Shown one piece after another: positions 18,923-26,929 of a stretch of 37,490 nucleotides of DNA (the first letter of the stretch is position 1; each line of letters begins with the position of its first letter). The translations under genes and the position numbers were made by a program. The notes under the pieces are model-generated. The model did no database searches. It saw nothing but the letters and a program-made list of their open reading frames with translations, and was not told the origin of the DNA. Source of the stretch: an uncultured SAR116 cluster alpha proteobacterium (GTDB taxonomy: Bacteria; Pseudomonadota; Alphaproteobacteria; Puniceispirillales; Puniceispirillaceae); the NCBI GenBank assembly GCA_902596655.1, contig CACJUX010000019.1, positions 1-37,490 of the forward strand, in the 5' to 3' direction.

Positions 18923-18940
18923 ATTGCCCGTTAGGGCAGT
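18923..18940. terminator. Candidate hairpin between convergent pheT and sugar dehydrogenase
   Basis: ATTGCCC and GGGCAGT pair around a GTTA tetraloop (seven base pairs including one G-T), in the 125-base gap between convergent genes, where a bidirectional terminator is expected. There is no T-run on either side, so an intrinsic terminator is not proven. Confidence 0.3.
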
Positions 18941-18978
18941 GAATTGCGGCTTTGGCGGCGGAATTTGGGGGTTTCGAC

Positions 18979-20187
18979 CTATCGTACCGCCTTGTCGGAT
19001 GTGAGCCGCCACAGTCCGCCCTGCGCCTCATCGCTTAGCAGGAACACCTCACCGGCAAACGGGCCGTCCGGCCCCACCGCCACATCGCGGATTCGCCCGA
19101 TCTCACCATCAAGGATAATGCGTTCCGCCGCCGGCAGGCCATCATCGCCAATCTCCACCAAATAGAGCCTTTGGAATTTCAGTGACCCGACAAGAAGATG
19201 TCCCTGCCATTGGGGAAACATGGCGTCAGGGGACACCACACGTGAACCGTCACCACTAGTCGTATTGGTATAAAAAGCCATGCCAGACGGGGCAATTGAC
19301 GGGACCCAGACCCAAACTGGATCGACAAAACCAGGCAGGCTGTCATGGCGGCTTACCCGCAGGCCGGTAGCGTATTCGCGGCCATGGCTGACTTTTGGCC
19401 AGCCGTAATTTGAGCCGGCATCACTCACCGGACGCAGAATGTTGATCTCGTCCCCTCCACGTGGCCCATGTTCATGACTCCAGATCTCGCCGGTCGCCGG
19501 ATGGATCGTCAGTCCTTGCGGGTTGCGGTGCCCGATGGAGAAAATCTCTGGCGCCCAACTCGCCTTTCCCTTGTCAATGAAATATGGATTGCCGGGGTGC
19601 GGATCGCCGTCAGGCGTCAGGCGGATGATGCTGGCGGCATGTGTTGACGGGTCCTGTCCGTTATTGCGCTCGCCGCGGTCGCCAAGAGTTGCCCACACTG
19701 CGGTGCTGGTGACATAAAGCCGACAACCGAAATGATGGCCACTTTTTGTTGGCGCATTACCGGTAAAAATAGTGCGCCGGTGGACCAGCCTGTCACCCTC
19801 AATCACCGCGCGGTCAATGGCCGTCGCTGACCCACCCGGCAAGATAGCGCTGTAGCAGAGATAGACATGACCGTCGAAGGTCGTGACATCCAGCAACCCG
19901 CCCTGGCGGCGGACATAAACGTCGGGCGTGCCGGTGATCCGCCTCGTCGCGCCATCAGTAAGCCTGATTTTCCACAGCGTGCCGCCGCGTGTCGTGACAA
20001 GCAAGCTGTCTGAGGTCATAAATTCCATGCCCCAGGGGTGCGCCAGTTTTGGTCCAACCCTCTCGAGTTCCATCTGTTGGGCCTTCGCAACTTGCTGAGT
20101 GGCTGGAGCTATGAAAATGTACAGGGCCGCGCAACACAGCGCGACCGTTCTTACAATTGTGCCAATTCCATTTTTCATGAGGGTCAT
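18979..20187 (-). CDS. PQQ-dependent aldose sugar dehydrogenase-like protein (YliI type)
   Basis: A periplasmic six-bladed beta-propeller of the soluble aldose sugar dehydrogenase/GdhB family, 402 residues. The N-terminus is a signal peptide (positively charged start, hydrophobic stretch around residues 13-27, then small residues before the mature part). The family motifs W-S-H-E-H-G-P-R-G-G-D-E-I-N and N-Y-G-W-P lie in the middle, around the quinone and calcium site, along with G-H-R-N-P-Q-G-L. It probably oxidises sugars with pyrroloquinoline quinone as cofactor, though some homologues have no proven activity. Its start lies 22 bases after the leuA stop on the same strand, so the two are likely co-transcribed, although no functional link is apparent. 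Confidence 0.88.
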   Translation of the reverse strand: MTLMKNGIGTIVRTVALCCAALYIFIAPATQQVAKAQQMELERVGPKLAHPWGMEFMTSDSLLVTTRGGTLWKIRLTDGATRRITGTPDVYVRRQGGLLDVTTFDGHVYLCYSAILPGGSATAIDRAVIEGDRLVHRRTIFTGNAPTKSGHHFGCRLYVTSTAVWATLGDRGERNNGQDPSTHAASIIRLTPDGDPHPGNPYFIDKGKASWAPEIFSIGHRNPQGLTIHPATGEIWSHEHGPRGGDEINILRPVSDAGSNYGWPKVSHGREYATGLRVSRHDSLPGFVDPVWVWVPSIAPSGMAFYTNTTSGDGSRVVSPDAMFPQWQGHLLVGSLKFQRLYLVEIGDDGLPAAERIILDGEIGRIRDVAVGPDGPFAGEVFLLSDEAQGGLWRLTSDKAVR

Positions 20188-20209
20188 GACTGTGGTTATG
20201 AAAAAACTC

Positions 20210-21913
20210 CTACAGTTTATTCAGCGCCGAGACCAAAGCTCTGATCGGTGCCATGGTAATTGAGGTGTCGATGCCGACACCATAGATTGATTTGGCGGCA
20301 ATACCGTCGCCTACCACCAGCTCTACATAGGCCGCTGCCTCCGCCCTAGAGCTTGCTGAGCGCGTGTTCTGGCCAAAATCGGCAAGCCTGAATGACAGCC
20401 CAAACTCGGTGCGCATTGCATCGACGAAGGCCGAGATTGGGCCGTTGCCAGTGGCGCTGATACTGATCTCTCTACCGTTATGGAGTACTGTCGCGACAAC
20501 ACGCTCGGAGCTGCCATCAGTTTTCGCCTTGCTGACGTCAAAAGCCAGAAGCTCGAAACGGCCGGTCTGCCGGATGTAATGCTCCTCAGCCAGTTCCCAG
20601 ATTCGGGCGCTGGTGATTTCCTTGCCAGTGGTATCGGCCTCACGCTGGACAATGCCGGAAAATTCAACCTCAGCTCCGCGCGGCAGACGAACCTGATGAT
20701 CAGCCTCCAACAAATAGGCGGACCCGGCCTTCCCGGACTGCGAATTGACCCGGATAATCGCTTCGAAAGTACGGCCGATATCGCCGGGATCGATCGGCAG
20801 ATAAGGAACTTCCCAGACATTTTGATTGGTTTGGGCTAGCGCGTCCATGCCTTTGCGAATGGCATCCTGATGGCTGCCAGAAAAAGCAGTATGAACCAGC
20901 TTGCCCGCATAGGGATGGCGCTCATGGACGGGGAGCTGATTGCAGAATTCAGCTGTCTCGACAAGATTGTTAATGTCAGAGAAATTCAGCCTTGGATCGA
21001 CTCCTTGGGTGAACATATTGAGCCCCAGCGTGACGATGTCGACATTGCCGGTACGCTCACCATTGCCGAACAATGTACCTTCCACGCGGTCGGCACCAGC
21101 CATTAGTCCCAGTTCAGTCGCGGCCACCGCACAACCCCGATCATTATGTGGATGCAGCGACAGAATCACAACTTCCCGGTTGCTGAATTTGCGGTGCATC
21201 CATTCGATCTGGTCGGCATAGATGTTTGGCGTCGACATCTCGACGGTCGCTGGCAGGTTGATGATGGTCGGGTTAGTGGTCGTTGGCTGCCAGATATCCA
21301 TCACCGCCTCGCAGACGTCAAGAGCATAGTCCAGCTCGGTGCCGGTAAAACTCTCGGGGCTGTATTGCAGCCGCAGATTGTCTGCTTTGCATTTCGAAAT
21401 GCGATCAGCTATCATTTTAGCCCCGTCAACGGCGATCTGCTTGACGCCATCGCGGTCTGATTTAAAAACAACACGCCTTTGCAATGAGCTGGTAGAATTA
21501 TAGAGATGTAGTATGGCTCTTGGTGCGCCGTCCAGACTCTCGATCGTCCGGTCGATTAGATGCTCGCGCGCCTGGGTGAGTACCTGAATCGTGACGTCAC
21601 CCGGCACATGGCCGTTCTCAATCAGTTCGCGAAGGAAATTGTAGTCGGTGTCTGATGCCGAGGGGAAACCAACCTCTATTTCCTTGAACCCCATAGCGAC
21701 AAGGAGTTTGAACATGCGCATTTTGCGCGCACCGTCCATTGGCTCGATTAGCGCCTGATTACCATCACGCAGGTCAACTGAGCACCAGACGGGTGCTTTG
21801 TCGATGCGCTTGCTGGGCCATGTTCGATCAGGCAGATCGGGGCCGGCAAAGGGACGGTATTTTTCATGGCGCCTCGCTTGCTTTGCGGCGGCGGCATGAT
21901 CAGCTCTGGTCAT
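20210..21913 (-). CDS. leuA: 2-isopropylmalate synthase (type 2 LeuA)
   Basis: The first committed step of leucine synthesis: acetyl-CoA plus 2-oxoisovalerate gives 2-isopropylmalate. The 567 residues correspond to the longer LeuA2 class. The N-terminal TIM barrel has the catalytic/metal motif D-L-R-D-G-N-Q-A-L near residue 47 and the metal-binding H-P-H-N-D-R-G near 245. The C-terminal regulatory domain (about 435-560), which senses leucine in this family, is present. It starts at ATG 21913 behind AGAGGAC. It is divergent from lepA, with about 270 bases between the starts; I found no convincing leucine leader peptide there. Confidence 0.96.
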   Translation of the reverse strand: MTRADHAAAAKQARRHEKYRPFAGPDLPDRTWPSKRIDKAPVWCSVDLRDGNQALIEPMDGARKMRMFKLLVAMGFKEIEVGFPSASDTDYNFLRELIENGHVPGDVTIQVLTQAREHLIDRTIESLDGAPRAILHLYNSTSSLQRRVVFKSDRDGVKQIAVDGAKMIADRISKCKADNLRLQYSPESFTGTELDYALDVCEAVMDIWQPTTTNPTIINLPATVEMSTPNIYADQIEWMHRKFSNREVVILSLHPHNDRGCAVAATELGLMAGADRVEGTLFGNGERTGNVDIVTLGLNMFTQGVDPRLNFSDINNLVETAEFCNQLPVHERHPYAGKLVHTAFSGSHQDAIRKGMDALAQTNQNVWEVPYLPIDPGDIGRTFEAIIRVNSQSGKAGSAYLLEADHQVRLPRGAEVEFSGIVQREADTTGKEITSARIWELAEEHYIRQTGRFELLAFDVSKAKTDGSSERVVATVLHNGREISISATGNGPISAFVDAMRTEFGLSFRLADFGQNTRSASSRAEAAAYVELVVGDGIAAKSIYGVGIDTSITMAPIRALVSALNKL

Positions 21914-22184
21914 CGGATTTAAGTCCTCTTTCGTTTTGGTGCGCTATCGATTTGCCTCTCAGTCGATGATGCCCGACTATATCGCCAGCCTTTCTGATAG
22001 GACAGCGAAAATTGGATCACTAATTGAGAAAATTCCGTTCTGGCCCTGTTTTTAAAAGTGTGGCAGTGGTGTGATTATTATAAATTTCATAATCTTCCTC
22101 ACACCGCAAAATTATGGGTGTTTTCGATGTTTTGTTGTATAGAGACAGGACAGTCAAGCGGGTTTCTGCGCTTGTAGAGAAGAG

Positions 22185-24005
22185 ATGGAAAAAAATCGAA
22201 AGATGACTGCAACTGAGCAAATTCGGAATTTCTCGATTATTGCGCATATAGACCACGGCAAATCCACTATTGCTGATCGGTTGATACAGATCTGTGGCGG
22301 GCTGAGTGAACGCGAGATGAAAGAACAGGTGCTTGATAATATGGACATTGAGCGCGAGCGCGGCATAACCATCAAGGCGCAAACTGTGCGACTTAATTTC
22401 ATGGCGCGGGATGGCAGGGAGTATGTTCTTAATCTGATGGATACACCCGGCCATGTCGATTTTGGTTATGAGGTGTCACGCTCACTTTCAGCCTGTGAGG
22501 GTTCGCTTCTGGTTGTTGATGCCAGCCAGGGCGTTGAGGCGCAGACGTTGGCGAATGTCTATCAGGCGATTGAGGCTGACCATGAAATTGTGCCTGTATT
22601 GAACAAGATTGATTTGCCGGCTGCAGAGCCTGATCGGATCAAAGCGCAAATCGAGGAGGTGATTGGCCTGCCAGCTGATGACGCCATCGCCGCCAGCGCC
22701 AAGACGGGTGCCGGCATGGCAGAAATTCTCGAGGCACTTGTTACGCAGTTACCTGCGCCGTCAGGTGATCGAGAGGCGCCTCTTAAGGCGTTGTTGGTTG
22801 ACAGTTGGTATGATTCGTATCTAGGGGTGATGACGCTAGTTCGGGTGCGTGATGGTATCTTGAAAAAGGGCATGAAAATCAGGATGATGGGTACGGGCGC
22901 CACGCACATGGTCGAACGCGTTGGTGTTTTCTCACCTAAACCAACCCCGGTGGGTGAGCTAGGCCCGGGGGAGATTGGCTTTATCAATGCTGGGGTAAAG
23001 AAGGTGTCAGATGCCAAGGTTGGTGACACAATTACTGAGGAGCGACGACTGTGTGATGAAGCGCTGCCTGGATTTGCGCCCTCAGTTCCTGTAGTGTTCT
23101 GTGGCTTATTTCCTGTCGATACCAATGAATTCACGGCGCTCAAGGAGGCGCTTGAAAAACTATCATTGAATGATGCATCTTTTTCTTTCGAGGCTGAAAC
23201 CTCAGCAGCGCTTGGCTTCGGGTTTCGCTGCGGATTTCTTGGATTGTTGCACATGGAGGTGATCCGCGATCGTCTCAGCCGTGAGTTTAACCTAGATTTG
23301 ATTTCAACGGCACCGTCGGTTGTCTATCAAATGCATATGACCGACGGTGCGCGGTTTGACCTACATAATCCAGCTGATATGCCAGAGGTTACAAAAATTG
23401 CTGAGATCGAGGAGCCCTGGATCAAGGCGACAATCCTTACGCCGGATGAATATCTAGGACCAGTATTGACATTGTGTAATGAGAGGCGTGGCGAGCAATT
23501 AGACCTAACATATGCAGGCAACAGGGCGATGGTTGTCTATCGTCTGCCACTCAATGAGGTTGTGTTTGATTTCTATGACCGGCTCAAATCAGTCACCAAG
23601 GGTTATGCTAGTTTTGACTATGCTGTTGACAAATACCGGGCTGGCGATCTGGTCAGGGTGTCCATCCTAGTCAATGGTGATCCGGTCGATGCCTTGTCGA
23701 TGATAGTGCATCGTGATCAGGCTGAAGGCAAAGGGCGCGCCATCTGTATTCGCCTGAAGGGCCTTGTGCCGCGCCAGATGTTCAAAGTTGCGCTACAAGC
23801 GGCAATCGGTGGAAAGGTGATTGCCAGAGAGACCATTCAGGCGTTGCGCAAGGATGTGACAGCGAAATGTTATGGTGGTGATATTACGCGCAAGAAAAAG
23901 CTGCTGGAAAAGCAGAAGGAAGGCAAAAAGAAGATGCGCCAGTTTGGCAAGGTGGATATTCCACAGAACGCATTTTTCGAGGCGCTGAAGATGGGTGATA
24001 AATAA
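22185..24005 (+). CDS. lepA: Elongation factor 4 (LepA)
   Basis: A ribosome-binding translational GTPase (EF4), implicated in back-translocation or 30S biogenesis. The 606 residues contain G1 A-H-I-D-H-G-K-S-T near 20, the switch region [13 protein letters not shown]3 D-T-P-G-H-V-D-F and G4 N-K-I-D. The LepA-specific C-terminal domain follows, with a basic tail ([16 protein letters not shown]). The ATG at 22185 is taken as the start; an in-frame ATG six codons later (22203) begins the most conserved segment. It is divergent from leuA and convergent with the small membrane protein. Confidence 0.97.
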   Translation: MEKNRKMTATEQIRNFSIIAHIDHGKSTIADRLIQICGGLSEREMKEQVLDNMDIERERGITIKAQTVRLNFMARDGREYVLNLMDTPGHVDFGYEVSRSLSACEGSLLVVDASQGVEAQTLANVYQAIEADHEIVPVLNKIDLPAAEPDRIKAQIEEVIGLPADDAIAASAKTGAGMAEILEALVTQLPAPSGDREAPLKALLVDSWYDSYLGVMTLVRVRDGILKKGMKIRMMGTGATHMVERVGVFSPKPTPVGELGPGEIGFINAGVKKVSDAKVGDTITEERRLCDEALPGFAPSVPVVFCGLFPVDTNEFTALKEALEKLSLNDASFSFEAETSAALGFGFRCGFLGLLHMEVIRDRLSREFNLDLISTAPSVVYQMHMTDGARFDLHNPADMPEVTKIAEIEEPWIKATILTPDEYLGPVLTLCNERRGEQLDLTYAGNRAMVVYRLPLNEVVFDFYDRLKSVTKGYASFDYAVDKYRAGDLVRVSILVNGDPVDALSMIVHRDQAEGKGRAICIRLKGLVPRQMFKVALQAAIGGKVIARETIQALRKDVTAKCYGGDITRKKKLLEKQKEGKKKMRQFGKVDIPQNAFFEALKMGDK

Positions 24006-24067
24006 TACAGTGGGGTTGTCCGTCGCTGTTATAAGACAGCAGTAAACATGCCACGTAAATTGTGCGC

Positions 24068-24439
24068 CTATCTCTCACCACTTCTTTTGAGTGAACGGCT
24101 GTCCGCCCGGCGCAGGCTTCGCCCACTTATCACCCTTGCTAAGCCGAGAAAAATCAGCATCAGAAAAATAAACATTAGCGCTGCGGGCCAGGCAAGCGTG
24201 GTGGCAATCAGCGGGTGCCAGAGAAAGGGCTCACATCCGATGCCGACAAACAGGCTACATGGATCCAGATAGCGACTTACGATGGCCTCCACCACCTGCA
24301 ATGAGGTAGGGCTGTACTCGAACCAGAATTGACCAAAAACCTCGCTAACTCGCCCCGGGGACGTCATATCCTGCCAAATAGCGTAAAGCGAAAGCAAGCC
24401 AAAACAGTACCCAATAATCCGAAAGCCTAACGCTACCAC
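24068..24439 (-). CDS. Small membrane protein of unknown function
   Basis: 123 residues, with GTG as start and AGAGAGGAAA immediately upstream. There is a hydrophobic N-terminal segment (about 3-22) and a second long one (about 78-105, A-T-T-L-A-W-P-A-A-L-M-F-I-F-L-M-L-I-F-L). Between them is a conserved-looking, probably extracytoplasmic part with W-F-E-Y-S-P-T-S-L-Q-V-V-E and two cysteines (C-S-L-F-V-G-I-G-C). The C-terminus is basic (R-S-L-R-R-A-D-S-R-S-L-K-R), consistent with a cytoplasmic end. I do not recognise a named family. Similar small proteins occur beside lepA in alphaproteobacteria as far as I recall. It is convergent with lepA across a 62-base gap containing a GCTGT/ACAGC hairpin. 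Confidence 0.7.
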   Translation of the reverse strand: MVALGFRIIGYCFGLLSLYAIWQDMTSPGRVSEVFGQFWFEYSPTSLQVVEAIVSRYLDPCSLFVGIGCEPFLWHPLIATTLAWPAALMFIFLMLIFLGLARVISGRSLRRADSRSLKRSGER

Positions 24440-24786
24440 TTTCCTCTCTCTGCGTTCTTTGGTGCTGTCCTATAGTCCAGTGTGACAATGGCAGCGTTCG
24501 CTTGCAAGTCAAATTAGCCAGATGAATTTCCCAGAATTGCTATTTTCAAATATATTAGCACAATGAATTGTTAAATTGAAAGATACCAACAACGGCTCCC
24601 GAGGCGTGTCGAAGGGGAAAGAATTCACCGGCTGTAATTGCAAGGCTCAATGGCGCGTAAAGCGCGTGGATACAGAGTGAGACTACAAGTAAGTTTACGA
24701 ATATATCTAAGCCGACAAATTTGATTGGACCAGAATTGTTTTCCGATCTTCCGGGTTTAGGGCTTTTGTTGCCGTTCGCCGCCTGA
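24440..24786. other. AT-rich intergenic DNA, no clear gene
   Basis: No start-to-stop gene is visible. One minus-strand frame (stop TAA near 24560, open to about 24790) lacks any ATG but would encode a hydrophobic stretch (V-N-L-L-V-V-S-L-C-I-H-A-L-Y-A-P-L-S-L-A), possibly a trace of a membrane protein gene. I could not identify it. Confidence 0.25.
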
Positions 24787-25073
24787 GTTCAAGGTTGCGG
24801 TGATGCAGATCCGGCAACTGGCACAAAGTCGACACTCAAATCTCAGCTAAAAAAGTCCAGCAACACGACAGATGAATGCGACCTATGCAAACCGCCGTGC
24901 AAAAATGCCAAGATCTGGCTTGATGTCAACTTTGGTGAGCAGGTGATGCCATTGATTTCTTGGTTGATCCAGAAACCGATAATTTAAGGCAGTTTGAGGG
25001 TGAGATTTTTTATGCGCATCTGGATAAATCCTTCGGTGCGAAGAACAGGCAGGCTCTGTATGTTGGCAGTTAA
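24787..25073 (+). pseudogene. Decayed coding remnant with a frameshift
   Basis: Two adjoining plus-strand frames look like parts of one protein. The first (24787 to about 24948) has D-E-C-D-L-C-K-P-P-C-K-N-A-K-I-W-L-D-V-N and no start codon. The second (about 24951 to TAA 25071-25073) reads A-I-D-F-L-V-D-P-E-T-D-N-L-R-Q-F and ends L-Y-V-G-S. The protein-like composition and direct continuation suggest one gene broken by an indel near 24949. The product is not recognised. Both this and chance open frames remain possible. Confidence 0.35.
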
Positions 25074-25260
25074 TAGCCTTTCACCGCGTCGGTCTATGAA
25101 TGATCTAGACCACACTGCATGCTATATGGAAAATCAGAACCGATCTGTATGACACTTGACGAAATACTGCGTGTGGTAAAGACCCAGCGGTTGATCAATT
25201 AATAGCCACCTGTTAATGTCCGACTTTTTATGGAAGCGGGCTACATTTACCGCCGTTGCA
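25074..25260. other. Intergenic DNA upstream of tRNA-Ser
   Basis: No gene seen. It presumably contains the tRNA-Ser promoter; TTGACG at 25158-25163 could be a -35 element, but no well-spaced -10 was found. Confidence 0.25.
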
Positions 25261-25350
25261 GGAGGGATGGCCGAGCGGTTTAAGGCGCACGCCTGGAAAG
25301 CGTGTTGGGGTTAACGCCCCTCCGGGGTTCGAATCCCCGTCCCTCCGCCA
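25261..25350 (+). tRNA. tRNA-Ser (anticodon GGA)
   Basis: A class II tRNA of 90 bases with the CCA end encoded. The acceptor stem is GGAGGGA/TCCCTCC, the D arm contains GGCCGAGCGGTTTAAGGC, and the anticodon stem CACGC/GCGTG surrounds loop CTGGAAA with anticodon GGA. The long variable arm GGGG-TTAAC-GCCCC is typical of Ser tRNA. The T arm CGGGG-TTCGAAT-CCCCG is perfect. It reads UCC and UCU codons. A direct repeat GTACCC (25403-25408 and 25414-25419) and decayed DNA follow, a setting often seen at tRNA genes used as integration sites. Confidence 0.97.
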
Positions 25351-25477
25351 TGATTAAAGAACTTCATATAATCAGTTTCTTAGTTTGAAAGCTGATTTTT
25401 TCGTACCCAGAATGTACCCGGTGCCTACTGGTGTAATTATGCTACGAATACACTCTTTCGTTTATGCTTTAGAACAA
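25351..25477. repeat. tRNA-flanking DNA with GTACCC direct repeats
   Basis: No gene. GTACCC at 25403-25408 is repeated at 25414-25419, an 11-base period (one helical turn) starting 53 bases after the tRNA. Short tandem sites of this kind next to a tRNA 3' end can be integrase arm sites. No integrase gene and no second copy of the tRNA 3' end were found in the window. Confidence 0.3.
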
Positions 25478-25803
25478 TTATTTGATGCTAGGCCATGGGT
25501 AAAAATCATCGTTCAGATTATCAAAAATGATAGTAAATCCAAGATTCTTAACCCAATTGTGAATGAGAAGAAAAGCATCGCCGTAACTAGAATAAACGTG
25601 ATTATGATGAGTGGTGTTAATAGGTAAATAACGTAAATCGTTTTGGCCAGAAAAGCTAAGGATTCTGTCAAAAGTTTGTCCAGTCAATGCATGAATTGTT
25701 GTTTAGAGGCCACATAAAACGGTTCAACGTGATTGTTTGTGCCTGCCCGCCCAAAGGCAAACAAATCATCACTGATTGGGAAAACTATGTTGGTAGCAAG
25801 CAT
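25478..25803 (-). pseudogene. Decayed minus-strand gene fragment
   Basis: From ATG 25803 the frame reads 39 residues (ending E-P-F-Y-V-A-S-K-Q-Q-F-M-H) to TGA at 25684-25686. An overlapping frame then continues from about 25699 (T-T-I-H-A-L-T-G-Q-T-F-D-R-I-L-S-F-S) to TAA at 25478. The second part is rich in aromatic and acidic residues, like a real globular protein, and joins the first with a one-base shift. I therefore read one broken gene. No ribosome-binding site precedes ATG 25803, and the product is unknown. It lies tail-first beside the LysR gene, in the degenerate zone behind tRNA-Ser. Confidence 0.35.
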
Positions 25804-25855
25804 AACAAACTTGCTAGATGACCTTGGTGCGTCTTAATCCTTGACTTTAGGCAAA

Positions 25856-26716
25856 TTAAACTGGTCTGTTAAACGCTGATAAAATCTGTGATGCCAATGC
25901 CTTTGTATTAGTATCAGGCCTATCAGACAATCGAAGCACCATTCTTGTGAAGGGCAGTTTAGGAAGATCACTGTCAACGCAGATTGGATGGGTACTGTTT
26001 AAAACTCTGCTGGCAGGTAGCGCTGCAACTGCCAAATCTGCACGAACAGCGGCAAGTTGGGACTCAGATATGTTTGACAGATAACTAATTCTATACTCAA
26101 TGCCAGCGCGTTTCAGAGCATCGAGTGCAGCGTCTCGCCATGGACATCCATTGGGTGCGACGGCCACCTTCAAGGGGCTTTTACGATCACGACGACTATT
26201 TTTGTGTGTTGCCCATACAAGGGGCTGCTCATATAAGAGACGATCCTCCTCGAGATTCGTTACGCTTCCACCGGTGGTCAATATGGCAATATCCAACGCG
26301 TTTGTGGCCAACATTGTAGACAAATCTTGTGCATCACCAGCATTAATATTTACCGTAACGGCAGGATGCACACGCGAAAATCCAGCAAGAATTTCTGGCA
26401 TTCGTGTTTCGATATTCTCTAGACACAATCCAATTCGAACCATCCCATGAATATCAGGGTTGAGTAATGCTGCCAACGCTGTGTCATTTGCCTGAATGAT
26501 ACGATGTGCATGTGGCATCAATCGGTCGCCACTATCTGATAGCCGCATGGCGCCCTCAGAGCGATGAAACACGGGTGCGCCAATTAGCCTCTCCAGCTTT
26601 TTCATTTGCATGGACACGGCCGCAGGTGAACGCGCAACACGCTCTGCCGCATATTTAACCGACCCGGTTTCGGCAACCGCGATAAATGTCTTTAGTATGT
26701 CAATTTCGAGGCGCAT
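25856..26716 (-). CDS. LysR-family transcriptional regulator
   Basis: A one-component DNA-binding regulator with an N-terminal winged helix-turn-helix (residues about 2-60: F-I-A-V-A-E-T-G-S-V-K-Y-A-A-E-R-V-A, S-P-A-A-V-S-M-Q-M-K-K-L-E) and a C-terminal periplasmic-binding-protein-like effector domain (about 85-286). ATG 26716 gives 286 residues, with a start typical of the family (M-R-L-E-I-D-I-L-K-T-F). The frame extends five codons to a TTG. It is divergent from selA, with about 200 bases between starts that include a perfect palindrome at 26767-26778. LysR regulators often control the divergent neighbour, so control of the sel operon is possible but not shown. The effector is unknown. Confidence 0.93.
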   Translation of the reverse strand: MRLEIDILKTFIAVAETGSVKYAAERVARSPAAVSMQMKKLERLIGAPVFHRSEGAMRLSDSGDRLMPHAHRIIQANDTALAALLNPDIHGMVRIGLCLENIETRMPEILAGFSRVHPAVTVNINAGDAQDLSTMLATNALDIAILTTGGSVTNLEEDRLLYEQPLVWATHKNSRRDRKSPLKVAVAPNGCPWRDAALDALKRAGIEYRISYLSNISESQLAAVRADLAVAALPASRVLNSTHPICVDSDLPKLPFTRMVLRLSDRPDTNTKALASQILSAFNRPV

Positions 26717-26766
26717 AGCGTTTGAAATCAAAGACGACCCAGCATAAAAAATTAAGCATTTCTGAT

Positions 26767-26778
26767 TTTACATGTAAA
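26767..26778. promoter_or_regulatory. Palindrome TTTACATGTAAA, candidate regulator operator
   Basis: A perfect 12-base inverted repeat between the divergent LysR gene and selA, centred about 57 bases upstream of the LysR start and about 157 bases upstream of selA. LysR proteins bind dyads with a T-N11-A core, so this is a reasonable autoregulatory candidate. Function is inferred from position only. Confidence 0.4.
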
Positions 26779-26929
26779 GAAAATAAGCTTGCCAAAATAT
26801 TAATGAATGCGTCACTCTGCTGTAATCTCGATTTCTTAGCGCTGATCTGACACCTTAAGAGCAATAGAGATTCTACGACACAGGTGGTTATTGGGGCCTA
26901 AAAGCGGCGTTTGTTAACAAAGGTTTGAT

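Noticed and set aside
22020-22454. 144-residue minus-strand ORF overlapping the start of lepA
   Set aside because: It overlaps the conserved lepA GTPase domain and has no family features.
25385-25627. 80-residue plus-strand ORF after tRNA-Ser
   Set aside because: Starts inside the GTACCC repeat region without a ribosome-binding site and is opposite a more protein-like minus-strand fragment.
25684-25686. TGA as selenocysteine in the minus-strand fragment near 25.7 kb
   Set aside because: No Cys partner, no clear hairpin after the codon, and the better protein-like continuation is in another frame, indicating a frameshift.
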